From: Typhlomys cinereus
Lineage: Eukaryota; Chordata; Mammalia; Rodentia; Platacanthomyidae
Direction of reading: 5' to 3'
Assembly (NCBI GenBank): GCA_023101885.1
Contig: JALPQD010000637.1
Span: forward strand, 247,508 to 311,507
DNA: 64,000 nucleotides
Within the stretch, counting starts at the first letter, position 1, and each line of letters begins with the position of its first letter. This document shows, piece after piece, positions 23,294 to 35,189 of this stretch. The notes beneath the pieces are model-generated. The model made no database searches and was not told the DNA's origin. It was given only the letters and a program-made list of their open reading frames with translations. The translations under genes were made by a program, and so were the position numbers.

Positions 23294-23633
23294 ACTTTCC
23301 CCATTTTGCAGTATTTAATGAAGCTTCTGTTTTCTTTTTCATAAAATTTTTGCAGCTAAGACAGTATACCTGCCTACAGTCATCTCAAGCTTCCTTCCAG
23401 TAGTTAAACTGGATGAGATGACTGAGACTCTATCTTCCTTCCGGTCTCCAGTTGGGAATTCTGGTGGCCGAAGACTCTGCTGTTGCCCTGACTTGATTCT
23501 GGGATTAATAACAGAATGAGTACTTGTGTTGCTGTGAAATAATTCTGTTTTTTTCCAGGCTATTATATCTCATACTGTCTTCTCATGAGATATTGAATAA
23601 ATTCCTGTTTTTTTTTTCTTCTTTCAATCTTAG
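23294..23633 (+). other. CTNNA3: Intron sequence directly upstream of the first exon
   Basis: Free of recognised repeats. It ends in a T/C-rich tract (TTTTTTTTTTCTTCTTTCAATCTTAG) forming a strong 3' splice site. A GATATTGAATAA stretch at 23590 is a possible branch region. Confidence 0.6.
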
Positions 23634-23826
23634 GTCACCACCCTTGTGAATTGTCCCAAGACTCCTTCCAATAGGAAGAAAGGACGGTCTAAAAGAGCCA
23701 GGGTCCTTCTGGCCTCTGTGGAGGAAGCCACGTGGAATTTGTTAGATAAGGGAGAGAAGATCGCTCAGGAGGCCCTGGTGTTAAAGGAAGAGCTTACTGC
23801 TGCCCTCCAGGAAGTCCGCAAAGAGA
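23634..23826 (+). CDS. CTNNA3: CTNNA3 (alpha-T-catenin) coding exon, probably exon 3
   Basis: Alpha-T-catenin links the cadherin/beta-catenin (or plakoglobin) complex to actin at adherens junctions and at the area composita of heart. The exon is 193 nt. It starts in phase 0 after a strong acceptor (long T/C tract, then AG at 23632-23633) and ends at 23826, one base into a codon, before a consensus GTGAGT donor at 23827. The frame has no stop and gives 64 residues, starting VTTLVNCP and continuing through a basic KKGRSKRAR stretch, then LLASVEEATWNLLDKGEKI and a charged helix ending VRKE. This matches the alpha-catenin N-terminal domain; the NCP segment and WNLLDKG favour the alpha-T paralogue over alpha-E or alpha-N. 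By recalled human numbering it covers about residues 34-97, leading into the beta-catenin-binding helices. A paralogue mix-up is the only realistic alternative. Confidence 0.93.
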
Positions 23827-25565
23827 GTGAGTGTCTCAGCCCGGTCCAGAGCACACTGCTTGTCCTCAGGGTGCTGGTGGCTGACATAAGATTTGCGGGG
23901 CTTTGTTCTCCTGTGCTTGGGTTTATTAGTCTTGCAGGCAGCTGTGAAGAGCTAGCTGTGGGAGGCGCAGTGGCTCATTAGGCAGCTCCCAGGCCAAGTC
24001 CCCATCCTGGCTCTCCCATTATTCAGTCTCTGTAGACAGCTCCCCACTTTCAACCACTCTGCAACTTGCCCAAAATAAAGGGAGAGAAGCCTAATGAAGC
24101 TGAAGACCTATTCACCTAGACATGAATAAGTTATAAAGTTCCTTACACACTGTTGGGAGATAGTTCATCTTTGGCCTAAGAAATGCATTTTTTTTTTCAA
24201 TTTTTTTGGAGGTTTAGATTTACTAAAACCTTTTCTTGATGTCTTACATCAAGACATGTTGTTACTTTATTAATATTACATAATGAAAGCATATATATAG
24301 TCACTTATGACAGCACAGAAAATTTCCTTTTTTCTTTGAGACAGATATTGAAGTAAAGATACAGCTCTCATCTTAAAAGAAACAAGAAATTTTGGGGCCA
24401 GGTATAAGTAACCATGGCTTGGGAACATAGATCTTGGTTACCCCAATTTTCACATTTAGGGAGACAAAATTTCATGGACTTTTGCCAGCAGAATAAAGAA
24501 AGTTATGAATTAACATGCTTTCAAATATGGCGATGGGAATTTCAGATAGGCAGGTTATAACAAAGCAGGAAAATTTCTGTAACAGGTCTTGGATGTTGTC
24601 TTACTACCTTCTTAGCTTCTGGTTGGTGGAAGTTAGGGTTTACCTAACAGTCACAATCGGACACATTCAGAGGTGGACAATAAATGGACGTCTAAGGTGG
24701 CTAGAGGTAGACTGATATAATTTGTAATTAGTTTGTGGACCTGCAACATTCCAACCTTTACCTGTCACTCAAGTTGTAGTTTGTCAATCAGTCTTCCTAG
24801 ACACAGCCTGTTCCAGGGACTTTTGTCCACTGGTGTCTTGTGTGAACACGGAGACCAGATGCCAGGCCTGTTCTTAATTTCTTCAAGAACCTCTCTGTAA
24901 CTGTTTTCCATAGAGGGTATAGCTTGTCATTAATGACTTATGTTTTATATGAGATAATTTGAAATGATTTCATCACTTCTCCTGCTTCCTGCTGCCCAGA
25001 ATCCACTCTTGTTAGAATAAGAAACTTTTAAATTAGTCCCAAAGTTTTCTTGTAAAAAAGTCAATGAATGCATCAGTACATTATGCTTTGCTTTGAATAT
25101 CTTTTTCACTTTCCACGAAAGCTTTAAATGTATTAGTTACTTTTCATTAGACTTTCACGTGGATGAAGTCCTTCTAATGAAAGGAGTTGTGGACAACTTA
25201 AAATGTTTCCAATGTCATACAAAGTGGATTAGATCAGAGCCCAGTCTTGCATTTTTTTCAGCTCCATGCTGAGCTGACATTCTTTTTGAGCCTGGGGAAC
25301 AATGTCCTCACTGTCACGCTCCCGCAATCCACAGGACAGACATTCCTTGGGTCCAGAACCACGCGCCATTCTGCAGCCTTCCTCCCACGCTGCACGCACT
25401 GGCTTCTCTGGCAGAGAATTAGAATGTAAAGCACTTCAGCCAAGTGCATCTGTTGCGCACACACATATCTCTTGCACTCTAATAGAACACCATGAAAGGC
25501 TGACTGCATGATCCTAAAATCCAAACTTCTCTAAGAATTTCTTTTTCATATAATTTACTTTTGCA
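23827..25565. other. Intron sequence after the first exon, mostly unassigned
   Basis: No clear repeat. 23925-24060 has weak MIR-like character (CCTGGCTCTCCCATTATT). 24771-24844 is duplicated at 26418. Confidence 0.5.
24771..24844. repeat. 74-bp intronic duplication, copy 1
   Basis: Matches 26418-26491 at about 67 of 74 positions, including the exact 20-mer CCAGGGACTTTTGTCCACTG. Not part of a repeat I can name. Confidence 0.8.
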
Positions 25566-25690
25566 GGGAAGGGAGGCATATGCCTGCAATTCTAGCACTT
25601 GAAAGGTGGAGAATCCTCAGCTACAAAGCAAGTTTGAGACCAGCCTGTGCTATTTGAGACCCTGTTTCCATAAATCAAATGACCAAACAA
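25566..25690 (+). mobile_element. B1 SINE
   Basis: GGAGGCATATGCCTGCAATT, TTGAGACCAGCCTGTGCTAT, GAGACCCTGTTTCCATAAAT and an A-rich tail are the B1 landmarks in forward order. Confidence 0.8.
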
Positions 25691-26223
25691 ACAAATTTAA
25701 ATTGGGCTAAAATGGCCAGTTTACTTTAAAAACAAAAGTAATGTTATCTCATGACAAATAATTGTCCCTTTCTAATTATAACTAATATCTTGCATATTTA
25801 TTATAGAACAGTATACAGAAATTATGCTCTCAAATGCCTCACACTTTCAGAAAGAATATCAAAATCAGGCTCATATGGCTTATTAATGGCTCAGCAATTA
25901 TAATCAGTAATATGTAATTTCTCACAGGACCAAGAATTAAATTATAAAACGTTACAATAAAATGATAGTGTTTTTCCTTTTTTATTTACCTAACAAAGAT
26001 TTGCATCAGGCACTGGAAATCAAGTGAGACCAGAAACCAGCTACCCTCCAGGAATCAAAGGTCTAGTGTCACACAAAGTTTGCTTTATGATGTGGTTAAT
26101 TTATTTTCCTTTCTTAAAAAAAAATTGACCATGGAGCAAGACTAATACCTAATCCTGAATTCCAGAAACAATGTTAGAGATGAAGGAGAAGAAACAAATC
26201 TGAGACATATAAAAAGGGAAGCT
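25691..26223. other. Intron sequence, no supported feature
   Basis: AT-rich, with no recognisable repeat family. Confidence 0.5.
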
Positions 26224-26415
26224 GGGGCTGGAGAGATGATGGCTCAGGGGTTAAGACGCTGCCTCACAAGCAGAATATACTGAGTTCGGATCCCAAGTCC
26301 AATATTAAACAAAACAAAACACAACACCGTGGCAGCACTTCTAGCCCTGGTATGTAGAGACTGGAAAATCCCAGAGCGAAGCAAAAAGGAAGTAGATGCA
26401 ATTCAGGGTGATTCT
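26224..26415 (+). mobile_element. tRNA-derived SINE, tail replaced
   Basis: GGGGCTGGAGAGATGATGGC head (an extra ATG inserted), GGGGTTAAGACGCTGCCTC (A box), GAGTTCGGATCCCAAG (B box), then a body resembling 41990-42080. It runs directly into the 74-bp duplication. Confidence 0.75.
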
Positions 26416-26417
26416 CG

Positions 26418-26491
26418 AAGTTCTAGCTTGTCAATCAGCCTTCCTAGACACAGCTGATTCCAGGGACTTTTGTCCACTGGTGTCTCGTGTG
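26418..26491. repeat. 74-bp intronic duplication, copy 2
   Basis: Second copy of 24771-24844. It starts within a few bases of the 3' side of a SINE-like sequence, which suggests it may have been carried by it. Confidence 0.8.
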
Positions 26492-26884
26492 TCCCCGTCC
26501 CCCCCCAGCTGGCCTTTCTGTGGCCGACCGCAGCCTTGTTTTTCTCATGTTGCTGTCTGTGTTGCAGGTGGAGCTGGGCCAGATGTTTCCAGGCTCTGGT
26601 CTCTAGTTCAAGGAATTGAAATAAAGATGTTTGGTTTTATTGCGCATTGTTGATATGTATGTATTTGTGCCTGATTTTTGGTTCATTCCTTGGCTTTGTA
26701 TTTATAAATGAACTTTTTAGGCCATACGGCATGCATATGCTTTAGCAACCATTAGTAGTTTCCTGAAATGAATATTCTTATTGACATTTTCATGAGTACT
26801 ATATGTGAGTTCCACTTTTCCTGTATTCTGACTAGCTTGGGTTTTGTAACTGCATTTTTCTTTTTAAAAAATTTTTAAACGTTT

Positions 26885-27148
26885 TTTCATATGCGCACAC
26901 GTGTGTGTCAAGGGTCAGAGAACACTAGAGTGTGTCTGCCTGTGCAGGCCCGTGAGTGACATGGACTTATCCTGCTTCCTTATTGCTTTGCTCTGGGGTT
27001 TGAGAGTCTGCCCGGCGGGGCGGAATTACAGGCTACCACCATATCCACCATATCTTCCTGGCATTTTTTACCTGGGATCTGGGGATCATACTCAGGACTT
27101 TTTGCTTGTGAGGCAAAAGCTTTAACCCCTGAGCCATTTTCCCAGCCC
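26885..27148 (-). mobile_element. tRNA-derived SINE
   Basis: CACACGTGTGTGTCAAGGGT tail side, CCTGGCATTTTTTACCTGGG, CATACTCAGGACTTTTTGC, CTTTAACCCCTGAGCC and head TTTTCCCAGCCC. Confidence 0.82.
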
Positions 27149-27164
27149 TTACTTTAAAAAATTA

Positions 27165-27213
27165 TTTATTTGAGAAGACGGAATGACAGGGAGATAAAGA
27201 TGCACATATAGAT

Positions 27214-27255
<42 letters not shown>

Positions 27256-27264
27256 CAGATAGAC

Positions 27265-27306
<42 letters not shown>

Positions 27307-27420
27307 ATGTTATGGCTCATGGTTGAAGGTCAGAGGACAACTTTTGGAAGTCAGTTTCTCCTACCACGTGGGCTTCTGGTGATTGAGCTCAAGTTGCCAG
27401 TCTTGGGAGCAGACTGAGGA
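27165..27420 (-). mobile_element. B2-like SINE with (GATA)n expansion
   Basis: Inverted: ATTTATTTGAGAAGACGGAA, GGTCAGAGGACAACTTTTGG, TCCTACCACGTGGGCTTCTG and GAGCTCAAGTTGCC. A GATA/GACA microsatellite occupies 27213-27305 within the tail side. Confidence 0.75.
27213..27305. repeat. (GATA)n microsatellite
   Basis: About 23 tetranucleotide units with two GACA interruptions. Confidence 0.93.
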
Positions 27421-28184
27421 ATCATGTTAATGCTTTTAATTGCAATGCAGTATAGTGGTGTTCTCTACGAGTTTTAATTTATATTTCTGTGACACCTGTT
27501 TTTATGTTTCAGCATGAGTTTTTTAGTAGGTGCCAAGAATTACAAATATCTTCTCCCTTTTGTTATATTAAGTATTTTGACCTTCTAATATTTTACATTT
27601 AACAAAATCTAACTTTTTCATTTTATTTCTTTATTGAGAGAAATTTTTATGTCTGTCAAGAAAATGTTTCAAATTACTGTAAAGTATTATTTTATGTTAC
27701 TGCTTAGAGCATTTTTTGACCTTTACCATCTACTCAGAAATCATTTCTTATGAATGATATAAGGGTCTTGATTCATGTTTTTTCCCTCAATTTGTAAACT
27801 CATTTGATTGATACATATGTCAAAGTTTAATTGCTATAGTATTATTTTTAAAATCTATTTTTTGTCCTTTGAGTTACTCTTTGACCTTTTAAGAGAATAA
27901 AATCACATACATGTGTGGGTCTATGCATCTACCTATTATTCTTCCATTAAACTCAGTTTCCTAATACCAGTACCACAGTTTTAGTGTACTTCATAGTGGT
28001 ATTGAAAAAGAAATTATTTTAATTCAGCAGATCAAGATTCCTCGAATTTTCATGGGCATTTTATTGTTGTCTTGCCAGATTTTATAAAAGAAAGCTTGCA
28101 GAGAGTTTTGATTTTTCTAGATTGGAACTGTAAACAGTTTGTACTTCACTGATTTTAACAGTAATGAGTTGTCTGATTAAAACA

Positions 28185-28475
28185 TGTATGAGCTGTGGGT
28201 AAGAGTGCTTGCTGTGTAGACTTGACTCCATTTTGTGTGTGTGTGTGTGTGTGCGTGCGCGCGGGCACGTACGCAGAGACAGAGGGATTCTGGGAGCTCC
28301 CAAGCCAGTTAGTCTAGTGGTAAGAATAAGCTTCAGGTTGGGAGGGGGGCCATTGTCTCAAGCAACTAAGGCAGAAAGTGGTAGAGAAAACAGTGTACGC
28401 CTCTGTCCTCCTTTGCATAGGTGTGTGTACTTCAACACACACACTGCATACAAACATACGTATTACACAAATAAA
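28185..28475 (+). mobile_element. B4-type SINE disrupted by (TG)n
   Basis: GTAAGAGTGCTTGCTGTG head part, (GT)n with CG-rich end at 28237-28263, GGGAGCTCCCAAGCC and ATTGTCTCAAGCAACTAAGG body, CCTCTGTCCTCC and an ACAC tail. Confidence 0.6.
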
Positions 28476-28486
28476 ACCCTAGAAAT

Positions 28487-28690
28487 GGGGCCAGTGAGAC
28501 AGCTCAGGGAGACAGGTGCCCATGTATAAACCTGGTGGCCTGAGTTTGATCCCCAGCGCTTGCATGGTGGAAGGACAGAACTTACTTCTGGAAGTTTCCC
28601 CTGCACAACTTGACGATTCCCTCTCCCTCCCACTGTCTCTCTGTGTCTGTCTGTTTCTCTGTCAAATAACTAAATAAAATATTAAAAAAC
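28487..28690 (+). mobile_element. B2-like SINE
   Basis: GGGGCCAGTGAGACAGCTCA head, GAGTTTGATCCCCAGCGC (B box), CATGGTGGAAGGACAGAAC and AACTAAATAAAATATT tail. Confidence 0.85.
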
Positions 28691-29225
28691 GGTGGTTTCT
28701 CACTTAATTATTTTGTGTGTAAATCTCACACATGTTTGGTTAAGCCTTCCTTCAAATATTTTATAGCTTATATTTTAGTGATACTTTAAAACATTTAACT
28801 AAAAATTAAAATTAATAGTATTTAAAAAACATTTCAATCTGTCTTCAAATTCAAGATGTTTTTCTTCATTCTTGGATGCTTTTCATTCCATCCAGTAAGC
28901 TATCACAACAGTTATGACACTTGTTCTTAAAATGTCATTTGTTTTTTTTAAAGTAGTTCCCATTTATTTTCTAGAATACTCCAATATCCATTCATAAGGA
29001 ACAGTCTCTTTTGAAGTCTCTGAGTATATTTATACTAATTGTTTTAAGTTCCTTATCTGTTAACTCTAACATCTTACTCATCTGAATTCTGCTTCTATGA
29101 ACTGATTTTTCTTTAACCATGAGTGACTTTTCCCATTTGTTTGTATGGCCTGTACATTTCGATTACATACATCCTGACAGTATGGGAACAGAATTAGCGA
29201 TCCTGGATGCTCTTCTCTTCTTCAG
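28691..29225. other. AT-rich intron sequence, possible old L1
   Basis: TATCTGTTAACTCTAACATC and CTATGAACTGATTTTTC at 29055-29115 recall an old L1 segment, too diverged to call firmly. Confidence 0.4.

Positions 29226-29267
<42 letters not shown>
29226..29267. repeat. (GT)n microsatellite
   Basis: About 20 TG units without a SINE body attached. Confidence 0.9.
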
Positions 29268-29272
<5 letters not shown>

Positions 29273-29439
29273 CCCATGACACATTTACTTGAGATTGTAT
29301 ACAATACAAAGGAAAAAAGACGAGCAATAATAGTTCTTAAGTTTTTTTTTTTTGATTTATAAACAAATGCATATGTCTTTGAGAATGTTTCTTTGATATC
29401 TGGATTTTTTTTGTTCTTCTAAATTTTAGTTTTTATATT

Positions 29440-29810
29440 ATTTTAGTTACATCTCATTCAGAATTGGTGTATGGAGTTGAGGAATTTTAACAAATGTGTT
29501 CAACCATAGAACAGCTCTTTCAATTATGATACAAAAAATTTCCTTGTTCTCACAACTTTTTCAGTCTTCTGTGCAGTGCACTTTCCCCCAACCCCAACCA
29601 TTGCTCTAAGTGTTCTTGTGATTTGTCTTTTCCAGATCGTAAGCTAGATAAATTCATACTGGTTTTTATTTGTGCTAGCACTGTACAATGAAGATGCATT
29701 TCCATGTGTATGAGTTCATTGTGTGATTTCAATCAACATTCAGCAGTTGAAAGATATTTAGTGGTTTCACATTTTTGACTACTTTAGTGAATAACATCTG
29801 AATTTTTAAA
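29440..29810 (-). mobile_element. Ancient L1 (L1M-type) 3' UTR
   Basis: GAATTTTAACAAATGTGTTC, ACCATAGAACAGCTCTTTCA, CCAACCATTGCTC and CTTTTCCAGATCG follow the antisense 3' UTR of old L1 (the stretch that also encodes the pre-ORF2-end landmarks). No frame. Confidence 0.6.
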
Positions 29811-31359
29811 AATAAACTTGTGTGTTTTGTTTTTGTCTTCAATATTTCAAAGCATTTTTAGTTTTTGAGATGTGCTCTTCTTTATTTTTATAGTATCAGC
29901 TTTGTGCATTTTCAAAGGATATTTTAACGTATTCACCAAACTTCTTTAACTTACAGGAAGTAGAGAGAAGCAATTAAAACCATGGTGCACTTAAATTCAT
30001 CTTTTGGTTCTGGGTTCTCGGACAAATCCCAAGTAGATGCTCTGAACTTCAGGAAAATTCATGTGTAGTTTCACAGGAGTTTCCACCTGCAGCTTTCTCT
30101 TTTCTGTTATTCTTACCCTCGATTTATACTTGCTCTATCCTTCCCGGACCATCCTGTGACATCTCAGTGAGGAGAATTGGCTTTCTGCTTCCATCCTTAT
30201 TGCTGTCTGCCATCACGCTGAGAAGTACCCTCCGAGGAAATGGCACACAAATGTCACTCTCAGTGTGCTTTTTCTTCTTTCACGAGTCAAATCTTCTCTG
30301 GTTTCTGTTTGCTTTTGATCATTTATCATGTCATTTTATGTATTTTGTCCCTTATCTGTGAGAGGAACATTAACTATATTCTGCTCTATCACGCTCAACT
30401 CCCTGAGTGACCATCCTCATTTTGGAGCTGTCTTATTTTATGTCTAAGTATATAACTTCAAGTTGGAAATAGTTTCTTTCAACAAGTCAAAGATACTGCT
30501 TCTTTTAAAAATTTATTATTTTATATTTCCATCTGTACAGTAAAGGTTAGGTGGCTTAGATACGTATTCTAGCATGGAATAGACTATTTCTTTATCTTCC
30601 AAATTCTAGCATACACATAATTAACATGAAATAGATTTTCAAATGTAAACATTAACTTCCTCACCTTAAAAATAGCAGATTCTTACCATTCAAATAAAGT
30701 GAAATCAATGTAAATAATTAGTTTCTTAATGTCTAAGGGGATAGAGATTTGTAGAGTATTCAGGGAGAGGTCTTTTGTGCACTGCCCGGACAGATGCCTG
30801 CACATGTGTAGCATAGTAGTAATGTCTGCCTCTCTTCGAGGTGAGTTACTTGGAACAGGAATGTGCAGTCTCCTGTCAGTAGTCGTGGAGTTGCGCCGAC
30901 TGGTTTATTGACTGGCAGCAGGTACCATGGGCTTGCATGCATGTGTGCCAGGGTTTGGGGATACAGACCACTGGAACTATACCACTGTTAGAACACTTCC
31001 TCTGTTTCAGATGCTCCCACAAACCAGTTGGATCCACCAAACTAAGATCAACGAGGAGTTTGGGGATCCACCAAGGATCTTCTCCCTCCTAGATACAGAG
31101 CATCTCATGCAAAGGAAGAGCTTTGCTCTCCACAACGCTCATGCCAGAGCCTCCAGAGAGGCCCATTTGTGAAGCTTCAGCCTGCAGCGGCTGATGCTTG
31201 CATTGAGTGACTCGAGAGTATTTCTGGCAGGCCAGGCCATGCAGCTAGAGACTAGGAAAATGTCTTGGTGAGAAGGAAAGACCATTGTGCTAAAAAAAAA
31301 GTGTGTGTTCTTCATGTGCAGAATACATATATTTTCTTTATAAATGAGTTAATATTCTC
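29811..31359. other. Intron sequence, no supported feature
   Basis: Mixed, low repeat content. No exon-like frame with splice sites. 30760-30960 is slightly GC-richer. Confidence 0.5.
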
Positions 31360-31570
31360 ATGAATTCTTAGTAATTGTGCATATTTATGTGATACACTGT
31401 TTTACTACATGTGTTCAATATGATTATTGTCAGGTCAGGGTAATTTGCATATCTATTGCCTTAGGTGTAGATCATTTCTTTGTGTTAGGAACTTTCAGAA
31501 TCCTACTAGCTATTTGTAATGTCCAATTACTTGCCGTCAACTCGAGTTCTCCAACAACGCCATGCAGCAT
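31360..31570 (-). mobile_element. Old L1 3' UTR piece
   Basis: GTGTTCAATATGATTATTGTCAGGTCAGGG, TTTGCATATCTATTGCC and TTTCTTTGTGTTAGGAAC are antisense old-L1 3' UTR landmarks. Confidence 0.65.
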
Positions 31571-31865
31571 GGGAAGACGGCATATCCACCTACACTCCTG
31601 TATCCAAGGTCATTTTATGTTGGTCCTCTTTCTTATTTATGTGATCCCCATGATTTCTAAAACCTTGGATTTCAGAATTTTTTTTCCACAAGGAATTTTG
31701 ATCCTAGACTTGATGTTGTTCATAGTGATAGGAGAAAATGATTGCTTCTAGAACCGGGAAAATGGTATCCTGAAGATGTAGCATAAATACTTGCTTTAGC
31801 AGCAAATGTCATCATAAAATTTCCAGAACTGAACTCTTTAACATAGTACCTATTGCCTCCCTGAT

Positions 31866-32211
31866 TATCCAGTACATTCTGTGTTTTTGCATGTGCTCTG
31901 TCCTCCACACATATGCAGTGCATATATGTGTACATTTAAGTGGGTGTACATGTGTACAAGAGGGTATTTTAGTGTCTGTGCCCGTGGAAGCTCTAAGATG
32001 ACGTTGGGAGGCATCCTGGTTTGCTCTACCTTTTTATTACTTTGCTTTGGGGTTTCCCAGGTTCCACTTCCTGGGCTGGAATTATGGGCCTCCGTTATGT
32101 GCACCTGGCATTTTTACATGGATTCTGAGGAATCTAAACTCAGGTCCTTTTGCTTTCAAGGCAGAGGCTTTAACCCCTGGGCCATCTCCCCAGTCCTATT
32201 CAGTACATTCT
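31866..32211 (-). mobile_element. tRNA-derived SINE with target-site duplication
   Basis: The element (31881-32196) carries GT-rich tail sequence, CATCCTGGTTTGCTCTACC, CACCTGGCATTTTTACATGG, CTAAACTCAGGTCC, CTTTAACCCCTGGGCC and CATCTCCCCAGTCC. Flanks TAT[C/T]CAGTACATTCT at 31866-31880 and 32197-32211 match at 14 of 15. Confidence 0.88.
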
Positions 32212-33439
32212 TGAAGCAAGCAAGTAAATATTGTCTTAATGAACAAGAGATTAAAAAAAATCCTGATTTCTATTTTGGATCACCTGTATGGTCGACGCAT
32301 GAAATTCATCTGAAGGTGAATATTTATTTATTAGATAGTAGCAGTTCAGTTTTAACGAACCATCCCCCAATAGCAGATCTGCTCCATCTACTTTGCTCCA
32401 CAACATTGTAGTTGTGAGTTTGGATAAAAATGTTTGGTGTTTTCACTGGTTACCTAAAGCCTATGTGTAGTTTCAAGGCAGCAGGTGCTACTCTTACTGT
32501 TTCTATCTATTGATATCACATGCATTTGACTGACCATTCTTAGCTCAGTATTCTTTGTACTAAACACAAGGTACTTCAGCGATGCAAGCTCATTCTCCAG
32601 GTGAAGGAGAGTGAGGGATTCTTGCTGGGACACACTGTGACGTGCATGCATGGTGTGTAGACCTGGCAGGGTCTTTATGGAAACATTTTCATTGAAGACT
32701 GATGAACTAATTAGTTACGCTGCTGGTAAGCCACTAATTGCTGGAAAACACTCAACGTGATATCCCTTAGCATCCACTTGAAAAATCTACAGCAGTTTTT
32801 TTTTCTTTCTTTTCTTTTTTTTTTTTAGCAGTGCATTAGATTTCTCAGCAAACAGTTTTGCATCACCCATGACAAGGTGTGTGGGCAAATGGGAAGTACT
32901 TTATGCGTATGTATGCAGCCATCCTGATTTTAGTCACTTGATATGCTGAACCTGTGACATATAACTAGAATGTTTTCAGGAAGATCAAGTCATGTCAGTT
33001 TTGAAAGGATAAGAAATTCCGCAGGCCATATGCCATTTTCTTTGATGATATAGTCAAAGAGGAGAGCAAAGATTTCATGCGCGGTAACAGATTGATCTGA
33101 AAGTGATGAATCCTAGGAGCTAAAGTGTCTAAAATCTCAGCTAGTGAGGAGTCAGGAAGCAACGTGTTTCATGCCCTAGCTGCTGCTTTGCTGTCCCGCA
33201 TGGAGAGAGGGAAGGCGTCTCTCTGTCGGTTTTCACAAGCGTTGGTGTAGTTGATGGTGACCGGAGGCTTATGCTCATCATAGGTGGCCTGAAGGCCATT
33301 GTGGTGTGCATTCTAGTGTCAAGACTGCGCTAGGTTGGTCCAGTTTCTCAGGTCAGGAATTAACATCTCAAGAATTCCTGTTCTTGATTATTCCCATTTC
33401 TTTCTTCGATTTCAATGGAAGTAGTAGTATTTTTTAAAA
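32212..33439. other. Intron sequence, no supported feature
   Basis: A T-rich run at 32797-32826. No repeat family or exon recognised. Confidence 0.5.
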
Positions 33440-33606
33440 TATTTTGTTAATTTAGTATGTGTGTGTGTGCAGATGTATGCATGACATATGTGTGAAGATC
33501 AGAACATAGCTTTGTGGAGTGAGTTCTGTCCTTCCCTTGGGATTGACTCGTGGTCCTCAAGCTTTGCTTGCAAAGTGCTCATACCCGCCGAGCCACCTGG
33601 CCGGCC
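33440..33606 (-). mobile_element. B2-like SINE
   Basis: Inverted: TTAATTTAGTATGTGTGTG tail, GGGATTGACTCGTGGTCC (B box side), CATACCCGCCGAGCCACCTG head. Confidence 0.75.
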
Positions 33607-34613
33607 CCTCATCTTCATTTTTCCTGGTTCTTTCCTCACATATTGCTACACTTGATGCTGGGCATATATTCAGTACAAATTCTATTTTGGTATTGTCTTC
33701 TAGAGCTCTTAATTCTATTTTTATCTCATCTATCTTACTTTGAATGATTTATTGTGTAAGTTACTTTTGCATCCTTTAAATTCTCTTCCACTTCCATACC
33801 CTGTTTACTTATTGACTTGAAGCCCCCCCCCTTCTTTTTTAGGACATTATGTATAAAATTCTCCACACCCTCATTCACTTTCCTTATCGACCTTTTCCTG
33901 CCATTTCCTTGTCTTTTTTCTTAAACATTAGTCTTTGGTCCTTTCTGTCTCTCATTTCCTGGACAAGCTTTATTATTCTCCTGACTTTAATTATAACTGC
34001 TGTGTTGACAAGTTCTCCCTCTCATAAAAAACTCTACTGACAAAGTCTGAGTACTGCTCTGTTTTTTTTTTTCCCCTAAGTAGGGCATAGGTAAATTGTG
34101 CAATTCAGTCACATAATGGCTCCTTTCTGGAGAATGCTCCATGCTCACTGCAAGACCGGAGACTGTTAACTTCCTCCCCAGCGAGTCAGGGCACACCATG
34201 GGCAACAACTCCACTGCTCTGGTCGTTTGTTAGATGGTGTAACTGATGTTGTGGAGTTATCTGAAGCACTGATTATTTGTAAGCTGAACTCATCAAACTC
34301 ACACTTGTGAGAGACAACTTTCTGTCTATATCTTTAGCACTATTTGATTTGAAATCTCTGCACATTTGATATAATTAAGGTCCTTTTTTCTAAAGTAGCC
34401 TGTTTCCCTGAATAAGGAACCAGCATACAGTTCTGATCCCCCCACTATTTCATCTGTTTGATGACTTCTCCGTCTTTTCTCGTTCCTCTTCCTGACTTAG
34501 CATCCAGTGTTGAGGGTAAGCTTGAAGGTATGGACTTTAATTGAGAAACTGATTTGGAATGACGGATGCGGTAAACACTATGTATATGTTAAATGGCAAG
34601 ATAATATGTGTTA
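33607..34613. other. Intron sequence, no supported feature
   Basis: 33600-34050 may be very old LINE sequence. Nothing can be named. Confidence 0.45.
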
Positions 34614-34653
34614 GGTAGCTTTTGAGGCAGAGTCTTTTTTTAAAAAAAACTTT

Positions 34654-34684
<31 letters not shown>

Positions 34685-34922
34685 ATCAGAGGACACTGTG
34701 TCCCTGTGGAGGATCAGGGGTGACTTTGGGAATCATCCTGGATTGCTTCTACCTCCTTTTTGCTTGCTCTGAGATTTTCCAGGCTTTGCCCATCAGGGGT
34801 GGAAGTGCAGGCCACCACTGTTTCCACCTGGCTTTTTTATGTGGGATCTGAACTCAGGACCTTCTGCCTTTGCGGCAGAGTTTTAACCCCTTAGCCATCT
34901 CTCAAGCCCGGTAACTTTTGAG
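34614..34922 (-). mobile_element. tRNA-derived SINE with target-site duplication
   Basis: The element (34627-34909) has (GT)n, ACACTGTGTCCCTGTGGAGG, ATCATCCTGGATTGCTTC, CACCTGGCTTTTTTATGTGG, GAACTCAGGACCTTCTGCC and TAGCCATCTCTCAAGCCC. Flanks GGTA[G/A]CTTTTGAG at 34614-34626 and 34910-34922 match at 12 of 13. Confidence 0.88.
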
Positions 34923-35189
34923 TAGGACAGTAACAGGACTAGGTTTCAGGTAAGTTTCAGGGAAACTTACCTCAGTTAGCATACAAAAGAATCTCCTTAG
35001 TGTCTACCATCAACAAGGGCCAAGTGAGTGGTAGACTAGCGTTGTGTGGCTTGATGGCGACGCACAGGAAAAGTTGCCCAGAGTGCTCACAGGTCAGTCC
35101 TCACTGTAAGGCTGTGCAGTGCTGTCTATGTTGTCTCTGTTCTGTGGTGGTGGAGATGTCGCAGTGACTGCATGCTGCTGATAGAGTCA

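Larger units (their letters stand above)
26650..28170 (-). mobile_element. Ancient L1 ORF2 region, interrupted by two SINEs
   Basis: TTACAAATATCTTCTCCC, CAAAATCTAACTTTTTCATTT, ATGTGTGGGTCTATGCATC and CCAGTACCACAGTTTTAG occur in the order found in antisense mammalian L1 ORF2. SINEs at 26885 and 27165 split it. No frame is left. Confidence 0.65.

Noticed and set aside
31881..32411. 176-codon open frame on +
   Set aside because: It is antisense through a SINE and on into unrelated intron.
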